Assembly (NCBI GenBank): GCA_947632425.1
Contig: CANRPG010000054.1
Coordinates: forward strand, 1 to 10,297
Length of the DNA stretch: 10,297 nucleotides
Source: an uncultured Clostridia bacterium
GTDB taxonomy: Bacteria; Bacillota; Clostridia; Oscillospirales; Ruminococcaceae
Direction: 5' to 3'
The translations under genes were made by a program, and so were the position numbers. Below, one piece after another: positions 5,491-10,297 of the stretch (positions are counted from its first letter, which is position 1; each line of letters begins with the position of its first letter). The notes under the pieces are model-generated. The model worked only from the letters and a program-made list of their open reading frames with translations. It had not been told where the DNA came from and did no database searches.

Positions 5491-6107
5491 TTGTACTCAT
5501 TCATCGCCTTGTCTACCTCGCCTTTTACAATAAGCTCCGCAGCAGCGCACGCCTTGTCAGCAGCCTCCTGCAATAGCTTTAGCTCCTGCTGAGAAAACTT
5601 CGACAGCACCCAGTCCGCCAGGTCATATTCCGGCGATGGCTTCGCTCCCACACCAAGCCTTATGCGCGGTATGTCGCTGCTGCCTATCAGCTGAATTATG
5701 CTCTTCATGCCGTTGTGACCCCCGTCGCTGCCCTTGCGCCTTATCCTCAGCCTCGAGGGCTCCAGCGTAATGTCGTCAAATATCACCACAATGTTCTCGG
5801 GCGAAAGCTTGTAAAAATCCGCCCACTGCGCCACAGCCTCGCCGCTGTTGTTCATGTAAGTCATCGGCTTTATGATAACGCACCTCTCGCCGCCTATCAT
5901 CGCCTCGCAGTACATCGACTTGAACTTCGCCCTCACGCAGGCAACACCCAGCTTTTCGCACAGCCTGTCAACAGCTATGAACCCTGCATTGTGCCGCGTC
6001 TGCTCGTATACCACACCGGGATTTCCCAGCCCCACTATCAAGTGACTTACCTTTCCCGTCACCCTCTCCGCAGAGCCGCTTTCTTCCTTTTTTCTGAAAA
6101 AACCCAT
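5487..6107 (-). CDS. pth: Peptidyl-tRNA hydrolase
   Basis: Cytoplasmic enzyme that cleaves the ester bond of peptidyl-tRNAs dropped by ribosomes, freeing tRNA. The 206-residue protein carries the family marks: LIVGLGNPGVVYEQTRHNAGF with the catalytic-type His39, PMTYMNNSG with Asn86, FDD with Asp111, and GGHNGMKS with His131/Asn132 (equivalent to E. coli His20, Asn68, Asp93, His113, Asn114). It is somewhat longer than the usual 185-195 residues because about 20 charged residues precede the first strand. ATG 6107-6105 shares one base with the stop codon of the Nudix gene (TAATG), which implies translational coupling; GGGGAG and AAGG lie just upstream. It is the last gene of the cluster; mfd, its common partner in Firmicutes, is displaced by about 3 kb of repeats. 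The stop codon lies in a heptad repeat. Confidence 0.97.
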   Translation of the reverse strand: MGFFRKKEESGSAERVTGKVSHLIVGLGNPGVVYEQTRHNAGFIAVDRLCEKLGVACVRAKFKSMYCEAMIGGERCVIIKPMTYMNNSGEAVAQWADFYKLSPENIVVIFDDITLEPSRLRIRRKGSDGGHNGMKSIIQLIGSSDIPRIRLGVGAKPSPEYDLADWVLSKFSQQELKLLQEAADKACAAAELIVKGEVDKAMNEYN

Positions 6108-6652
6108 TAAGCCTTCTCCCCGTCAATAAACCTCTTCGCCTTTAAAAGCGCTATCTGCGTTTTCGCATCGGGTATCTCATCGCGCATGACCATTTCACAC
6201 GCCTCGTCAAGCGGTATCTTCTCCACTTCAAGAAACTCGTCTTCGTCCAGACTTTGCTCCCCAAAGCTCAGCCCGCGCGCCAGAAACATATAAATTATCT
6301 CCGTGTCATAAGCCACCGTCGGGTACAGCCGCCCCAAAGGTATAAACTCCTTCGCCTGCGCGCCGCATTCTTCTTTCAGCTCCCTGATGCCGCATTCTAT
6401 CGGTTCTTCGCCCTTTTCGCGCTTTCCTGCCGGCACTTCCAGCAGCACTTCCTTGAACGGGTAGCGAAACTGCCGCACCATAAGCACCTCGTTTTTGTCC
6501 GTCAGCGCAGCCACGCAAACGCCGCCCGAGTGATGCACTACCTCCCTGTATGCCTCCTCACCGTTTTCAAGCAAAGCCTTTTCGCGCGTCAGCTCCAGTA
6601 TCTTTCCGTCATATATCTTTTCAACTTCCAAAGTCTTTTCCGCCAGATGCAT
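6107..6652 (-). CDS. Nudix hydrolase, ADP-ribose pyrophosphatase type
   Basis: Predicted to hydrolyse ADP-ribose or a similar nucleoside diphosphate sugar to AMP and a sugar phosphate, in the cytoplasm with Mg2+. The 181-residue protein has a complete Nudix box at residues 76-98 (G-x5-E-x7-REL-x-EE-x-GA), preceded by VRQFRYPFKEVLLEVPAG and followed by YPTVAYDTEIIYMFLA, the arrangement of the NudF-type family, whose members have about 180-210 residues. Start ATG 6652-6650 is chosen because GGAG lies 9 nt upstream and the protein then begins MHLAEKTLEVEKIYDG, as is usual. The frame stays open for 43 more codons upstream, but that part is an Ile/Gln/Lys repeat produced by the out-of-frame 9-bp repeat at the end of yfhO and should not be annotated. 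It starts 4 bp after the yfhO stop and overlaps pth by 1 nt. Substrate is inferred from the family only. Confidence 0.93.
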   Translation of the reverse strand: MHLAEKTLEVEKIYDGKILELTREKALLENGEEAYREVVHHSGGVCVAALTDKNEVLMVRQFRYPFKEVLLEVPAGKREKGEEPIECGIRELKEECGAQAKEFIPLGRLYPTVAYDTEIIYMFLARGLSFGEQSLDEDEFLEVEKIPLDEACEMVMRDEIPDAKTQIALLKAKRFIDGEKA

Positions 6653-6656
6653 ATTC

Positions 6657-9215
6657 TCACTCTCCGTTTTCATTGTTTTCTGTATCTTCCGTATTTTCTG
6701 TATCTTCGGTATCTTCTGTACTTTCTGTATCTTCTGTATCTTCCGTATCTTCGGTATTGTCAGTATCTTCTTCAAATTCATACATCTGCGCCGCCTGCTC
6801 GTCGGTGATGTCGCTCAAAGAGATATAATCATATTCGTCAAACCGCTGATATACTACTTGCTTCTTCTTGTCTCTCACCCTGCCTATGATCATGTACGCC
6901 GCAAATATTATTATGCCTGCAAAAGTCAGAATAGTTCCCTCTTTCAGACCCTTCGTCTCATATTCAAAGCGTATCTCATTGTCGCCCTGCGGCACCCTTA
7001 TCGCCATAAGACCGTCAAAAACGTTGTCTATCTCTACTTCTTTGCCGTTTACAAAGGCGGTAAATCCGTCGTCATACGGCACGCTGAAAAATACTAAGCT
7101 CTCTTTTTCAAGATCTATCTTCGCGTCAAAGCCGTCGTCGCGCTCTTTGAAGTAATAGCACGCAGTCTCAGCCTTTTGTCTGCATATCTCCTCCAGCTCC
7201 TTGCGTGATTTGCCTTCATACTTGCCGTCGTTGCCCTCGTATGCCTGCATTATATCGGAGTATTTTTCTATCTGCTCATCAGTCAGAAATACCGCTTCCA
7301 TAATAAGATTAGACTTCTGCGCCGCAGTAAGCGTTTTAGCATAGTCAATATCTATATAAGTGTCATATACAAATCCCATAGGAATGTAGTTTCTGTTTTT
7401 GTATACGTAAAAACCGTTCTGCATTTCCTGATACTCAAAACCTGTAACAGGTTCTTCATCGGGATCTTCTTTGCCGCCGAATTCAAAAATATAATACTGC
7501 ACCGACATAACATTTCTTATGCCCCAGTATTGCGGATCTATCCTCGTCGCAACGTTTCTCGTCTGACTCATGGTATCTTCATAGAAAGTCATTATCGAGG
7601 GCGACACAGTGCTCTGAAAACACCTCATCGAGTAATACCCCCAGAACATCGGCCAGTTGTCAATGTCCTCGCTAGTGTCTATTCTGAAAAAGCTGTTGTC
7701 ACTCTCGGGCGCTTCCAGTTCTATATTTCCCTCTATCGAGTGCTCTATAAAGTAATCATTGTAAGGACCCTGCGCCACACCATACCATATCATGCAAGCC
7801 GCGCAAATAAAGCAGAAAACCGCCGTCAATGTCCGCATGGGTCTGAGCATCTTTTTCCTGTTTGGCATAAAGTACAGTACAAACACAAGCGCAATAAACG
7901 GCGCTATCGTTCCAAGTATCTGTATCACGCCTAAGTCAGTGTACTGCGCCAGTTTGCCAACGCTTACTGTGTCTGTCTTTTTATCGTATGTCGGCAATAT
8001 GAATATAACGCATACAACCGCCAGTACAATTGTTACAAGCTTTACGCCGCTCTTTATGTCAGTTTCGGTGTCGTCCACCGCGTATGCCGTCATCATCGCC
8101 ATTATAAGCACCGGCATAAAGAACCACCGCGCATAATAAGTTCCGTTAAACAGCTGGAACGCGCTGTTCAAGATCGGCACAAGCGCGCATATAAGCGATG
8201 CCACCGCCAGTTTGTTCGCCCAGTGACCCTTTTTCTTTTTCATAAACGCTATAACGCCCGCCATCGAGAACATCGGCAGATACGCAGCAATAGAAGCCCA
8301 CCTTGCATACTCCGAGCGGAAGATGTTCGCCCTCGCAGGCATATCGGGCAGCATGAAAAGGCTCTGTATTATCCTGTAAAGCCTGTTCGGGTCGGAGTAT
8401 ACCACCATATCTATGCCGTAAAGCGAATTTGAAAGCCTCGGGTTGCCAAGCACCGCCAACGCCGAAGGCATGAACATCATCGCCGCCATAATAACGCCCA
8501 GCACCGCCTCAAACGCCAGCAGCCCGAATTTTTTCAGATCGATCCTGAAGTTTTTAGAAGTGCATCTTATAAAGAAGTACAAGATCACAAACACCACTTC
8601 AGCAGCAAAGAAGTAGTAGTTTATAAACGCGCAGATCGCCACCGCCAGAGCAAAAACTCCGCGCCTGTTGTCCTGCACGCGCATTTCAAGCCCCAGCAGC
8701 AAAAGTGGGAAAAACGCCGTAACATCGTGAAAATGGTTGAAGAATACGTTGTATATCTGCGCCCCCGAGAACGCGTATAGCATAGCGCCTATCGCAGCCG
8801 CGTTGGGCGTCTTTACAAACCGCCTTATATATGCGTATGAAGTCAGCGCTGCCACAGCCGTTTTCAGGCAAAGCAGCCACGGTATCATGTAAAGTACCGC
8901 CTTTGACGGGAAAAGCGTCGTCAGCCAGAAAAACGGGCTTCCCATAAGGTAAAACCCATACGCGCCTATAATGTCCGAGCCCAGGTCCGTTCCCCAGTCC
9001 CAGCCAAAGCCGTTTTCTCTCACGAAATCATGGCAGTGCTGATAAAACATCAGCTGCTGCGAGTTGAAATCGCCGTAGTAAATAAAATATCCTTTGTTGT
9101 ATATCACCAGCGGCAGAAGCACCGCGGCAAATGCCAAAAATGATGCCACAAACACAAAAAGATATTTTTCCTTTTGTCTGTTCAGTCCGTTCAAACTGTC
9201 CGTTTTAATACCCAT
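6657..9215 (-). CDS. YfhO-family multi-membrane-span protein with acidic repeat tail
   Basis: Large integral membrane protein, 852 residues, of the YfhO family; relatives resemble GT-C glycosyltransferases and act in glycosylation of teichoic-acid-type polymers. Visible parts: first membrane segment at about 17-37, then YYGDFNSQQLMFYQ with Asp49 on the outer side (the usual family position of a conserved acidic residue), about a dozen further hydrophobic segments up to about 480, a soluble extracytoplasmic region of about 280 residues ending with the family-typical VPYDDGFTAFVNGKEVEI and GLMAIRVPQGDNEIRFEY, a last membrane segment at 761-778, and a tail of about 70 residues. The tail ends in nine Thr-Glu-Asp-like tripeptides. 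AAGGAG lies 7 nt before the ATG. It starts 14 bp after ybaK and ends 4 bp before the Nudix gene. The family call is firm, the substrate unknown. Confidence 0.9.
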   Translation of the reverse strand: MGIKTDSLNGLNRQKEKYLFVFVASFLAFAAVLLPLVIYNKGYFIYYGDFNSQQLMFYQHCHDFVRENGFGWDWGTDLGSDIIGAYGFYLMGSPFFWLTTLFPSKAVLYMIPWLLCLKTAVAALTSYAYIRRFVKTPNAAAIGAMLYAFSGAQIYNVFFNHFHDVTAFFPLLLLGLEMRVQDNRRGVFALAVAICAFINYYFFAAEVVFVILYFFIRCTSKNFRIDLKKFGLLAFEAVLGVIMAAMMFMPSALAVLGNPRLSNSLYGIDMVVYSDPNRLYRIIQSLFMLPDMPARANIFRSEYARWASIAAYLPMFSMAGVIAFMKKKKGHWANKLAVASLICALVPILNSAFQLFNGTYYARWFFMPVLIMAMMTAYAVDDTETDIKSGVKLVTIVLAVVCVIFILPTYDKKTDTVSVGKLAQYTDLGVIQILGTIAPFIALVFVLYFMPNRKKMLRPMRTLTAVFCFICAACMIWYGVAQGPYNDYFIEHSIEGNIELEAPESDNSFFRIDTSEDIDNWPMFWGYYSMRCFQSTVSPSIMTFYEDTMSQTRNVATRIDPQYWGIRNVMSVQYYIFEFGGKEDPDEEPVTGFEYQEMQNGFYVYKNRNYIPMGFVYDTYIDIDYAKTLTAAQKSNLIMEAVFLTDEQIEKYSDIMQAYEGNDGKYEGKSRKELEEICRQKAETACYYFKERDDGFDAKIDLEKESLVFFSVPYDDGFTAFVNGKEVEIDNVFDGLMAIRVPQGDNEIRFEYETKGLKEGTILTFAGIIIFAAYMIIGRVRDKKKQVVYQRFDEYDYISLSDITDEQAAQMYEFEEDTDNTEDTEDTEDTESTEDTEDTENTEDTENNENGE
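6678..6758 (-). repeat. 9-bp tandem repeat, nine units, inside the yfhO 3' end
   Basis: Units of the type GAYACNGAA on the minus strand give the tripeptide D-T-E nine times, with Asp replaced by Asn or Ser in three units. It lies in the predicted cytoplasmic tail after the last membrane segment. Third-position differences between units suggest selection on the protein or an old expansion. In the +1 frame it makes the spurious N-terminal extension of the Nudix gene. Confidence 0.9.
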
Positions 9216-9229
9216 TTTCCCACTCCTTG

Positions 9230-9706
9230 TCAGACCGTTATGTCAGCCGTCTTGTATTTCAGTACCTTTTTCAGCTCCTGCGGAGAAATTTCCACATGAT
9301 ACCCTATCTTCCCCGCGCTGAAAACCACCGTGCCGCATTCCTCAAATGTCGGGTGCATCACCGTTACGAACTGCTTTTTCATGCCTATCGGCGAGCAGCC
9401 CCCGTGAACGTAGCCCGTCACCGCCAGCAGCTGAGAGGACTTTATCATCTCAATGTTTTTCTCACCAACCGCCGCAGCCGCCTTTTTAAGGTCGAGCTCC
9501 CTCGCCACCGGTATCACAAAAACGTAGTTCCTGCCCGTCTTGCCAACCGTCACAAGGGTCTTGAACACTCTCTCCTCGTCAATACCTATCCGCCGCGCCG
9601 CCTCGATGCCCGTAACAGCGCTGTCGGTCTCAAAGCTGTGCGGCACATACTGTGCGCCTGCCTTGTCAAGTATTCTCATCACGTTTGTTTTGTAATCAGC
9701 TTTCAT
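9230..9706 (-). CDS. ybaK: Cys-tRNA(Pro)/Cys-tRNA(Cys) deacylase, YbaK/EbsC family
   Basis: Trans-acting editing enzyme that clears cysteine wrongly attached to tRNA(Pro) by prolyl-tRNA synthetase. The 158-residue protein matches the usual family length (158-159). Family marks: VFKTLVTV with Lys49, the position of the conserved lysine; FVIPVARELDLKKAAAAVG; GYVHGGCSPIGMKK at 98-111 with the GxxSPIG motif; and FSAGKIGYHVEISPQEL near the end. Start ATG 9706-9704 is chosen for its GGAG 9 nt upstream and for the typical short N-terminus. An ATG 55 codons upstream would place a hairpin element inside the coding region and has no family support. It is the first gene of the ybaK-yfhO-Nudix-pth cluster; a promoter candidate lies 225 bp upstream. 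The family also holds ProX-type and other deacylases, but the GCSPIG form favours YbaK. Confidence 0.94.
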   Translation of the reverse strand: MKADYKTNVMRILDKAGAQYVPHSFETDSAVTGIEAARRIGIDEERVFKTLVTVGKTGRNYVFVIPVARELDLKKAAAAVGEKNIEMIKSSQLLAVTGYVHGGCSPIGMKKQFVTVMHPTFEECGTVVFSAGKIGYHVEISPQELKKVLKYKTADITV

Positions 9707-9812
9707 AATTTCTTTCTCCAACAACACGAGCCTGCCCCCGTTCACCACGAAGGCAAGCATTTTTTGTTTATAAGATAAAGCAGAATTTGTCCGCTGTACC
9801 TGTTTTTCTTTT

Positions 9813-9845
9813 GGGGAAAACCTTTCTGAAGAAAGGTTATTCCCC
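9813..9845. repeat. Hairpin element GGGGAA...TTCCCC
   Basis: Arms GGGGAAAACCTTTC (9813-9826) and GAAAGGTTATTCCCC (9831-9845) around TGAA, with small internal bulges. On the minus strand no U-tract follows, so it is not an obvious terminator. It would lie in the leader of ybaK if transcription starts near 9925. Confidence 0.7.
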
Positions 9846-9873
9846 ATACCCCTTTCCAAAGACTTTTCCATTG

Positions 9874-9962
9874 TTTTTGGCGAGGGGTAATTTCTTTTTT
9901 AAATCTGCTACAGACCATAAATCCTGCGTTTATTATACAGTATAATTACCCCTCGCCAAAAA
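9874..9962. mobile_element. MITE-like element with perfect 19-bp terminal inverted repeats
   Basis: TTTTTGGCGAGGGGTAATT (9874-9892) and its exact reverse complement (9944-9962) enclose 51 bp. The interior includes a second palindrome, ATTATAC-A-GTATAAT (9932-9946). There is no coding capacity. Perfect long terminal repeats and small size are MITE-like; I see no clear target-site duplication next to the ends, so a large two-armed RNA or DNA hairpin is an alternative. Confidence 0.6.
9932..9959 (-). promoter_or_regulatory. Candidate promoter for the ybaK-pth cluster
   Basis: TTGGCG (9959-9954) and TATAAT (9937-9932) on the minus strand with a 16-bp spacer. It lies in the inverted-repeat element, and the leader to the ybaK start would be about 220 nt, crossing the other arm and the 9813-9845 hairpin. 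A TATACT box, as before mfd, overlaps it. Confidence 0.35.
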
Positions 9963-9987
9963 TATAGAAGTTTTAGTGAGGGGGTTT

Positions 9988-10020
9988 GGGGGACGACCCT
10001 TTTCCAAAAGGGTCTCCCCC
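9988..10020. terminator. G/C-rich hairpin downstream of gyrA, possible terminator
   Basis: Arms GGGGGACGACCCTTTT (9988-10003) and AAAAGGGTCTCCCCC (10006-10020) pair over 15 bp with one bulged base and a 2-nt centre. It starts about 40 nt after the gyrA stop. The minus strand continues AAACCCCC rather than a U-run, so factor-independent termination is doubtful; a dispersed hairpin repeat is as likely. Confidence 0.5.
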
Positions 10021-10060
10021 AATAGCAAGGTAGGTATAGCGAACAAAATTCCGCTTTATT

Positions 10061-10297
10061 TTATCCTTCCTCGCCATCATCTTCCGGCTCTGTGTCGGGC
10101 TCGGTGACCTCATTCGCTTCTTCCGTCGCAGCCTGAGCTTCCTGCGCCGCAGCCTCCTCGTCAGAAAGCTGTTCCACGCTCTCAACTTCCGCCTCGTCGT
10201 CATGCTCCGCCCTTGTGAACGTCACAACTCTGCCGTCGCCTGTCAGCCTCATCAGCCTAACGCCGGTAGCGTATCTGCCCATAACGCGAATGTCAGC
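10061..10297 (-). CDS. gyrA: DNA gyrase subunit A, C-terminal end (cut off by window edge)
   Basis: The last 78 codons are present. ADIRVMGRYATGVRLMRLTG is the last blade of the GyrA C-terminal beta-pinwheel, which wraps DNA and allows negative supercoiling by ATP-driven strand passage. About 45 residues of acidic, disordered tail follow (rich in Glu, Ala, Asp), ending in DDGEEG; acidic tails are usual in GyrA and unusual in ParC, which supports gyrA. The rest of the gene lies beyond position 10297. Downstream are a strong hairpin and a 354-bp non-coding gap before ybaK, so the two are probably not co-transcribed in full. ParC remains a small possibility because only the end is visible. Confidence 0.9.
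   Translation of the reverse strand, partial: ADIRVMGRYATGVRLMRLTGDGRVVTFTRAEHDDEAEVESVEQLSDEEAAAQEAQAATEEANEVTEPDTEPEDDGEEG

Noticed and set aside
5715..6110. Plus-strand frames opposite pth, Nudix, yfhO and ybaK
   Set aside because: They are antisense shadows of well-recognised genes and show no family features.
6653..6781. Longer Nudix protein starting at 6781
   Set aside because: The extra 43 residues are the out-of-frame reading of the yfhO repeat, with no ribosome binding site at that ATG; the start at 6652 has one and gives the normal family length.
9707..9871. Longer YbaK protein starting at 9871
   Set aside because: The extra 55 residues cover the 9813-9845 hairpin element; the start at 9706 has GGAG upstream and gives the usual 158 residues.

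Overview
The window reads as chromosomal DNA of a Gram-positive Clostridia-type bacterium, most like the Ruminococcus/Oscillospiraceae group. The reasons are a housekeeping neighbourhood of Firmicutes type (gyrA end, pth next to mfd), a YfhO-family membrane protein, strong AGGAG-type ribosome binding sites, frequent ATA and AGG codons, and G-rich hairpin elements between genes. The genus is inference. Every gene I can support lies on the minus strand, so the gene order below runs from high to low coordinates.

At the right edge is the 3' end of gyrA (10061-10297). A 354-bp non-coding gap follows (9707-10060). It holds two G/C-rich hairpins (9988-10020 and 9813-9845) flanking an 89-bp element with perfect 19-bp terminal inverted repeats (9874-9962), which also carries a promoter-like sequence. 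Next comes a tight four-gene cluster, probably one transcript: ybaK-type Cys-tRNA(Pro) deacylase (9230-9706), yfhO-type membrane protein (6657-9215), Nudix ADP-ribose pyrophosphatase (6107-6652) and peptidyl-tRNA hydrolase pth (5487-6107). Junctions are 14 bp, 4 bp and a 1-nt TAATG overlap. Two of the four proteins act on charged or peptidyl tRNA, so the cluster has a translation quality-control flavour; the other two are a nucleotide-sugar housecleaning enzyme and a probable cell-envelope glycosylation protein.

Between pth and mfd, genes that are commonly adjacent in Firmicutes, lies about 3 kb of repeat-rich DNA (about 2457-5490). It is a mosaic of (1) exactly 7-nt-phased arrays of NNAGANG heptads in both orientations, (2) twelve copies of a short palindrome with a TATATT-like centre whose stems show compensatory changes, (3) paired 125-180-bp direct repeats and (4) small GC-rich hairpin modules. 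I see no transposase. The one convincing gene inside is a 58-residue coiled-coil protein on the minus strand (2823-2999). The pth stop codon lies inside the outermost heptad array.

The left edge is the first 797 codons of mfd, the transcription-repair coupling factor (1-2392), with its own ribosome binding site and a weak promoter candidate. No tRNA, rRNA, CRISPR array or insertion sequence was seen. The most interesting part is the pth-mfd repeat island: its structure is clear from sequence, its function is unknown.
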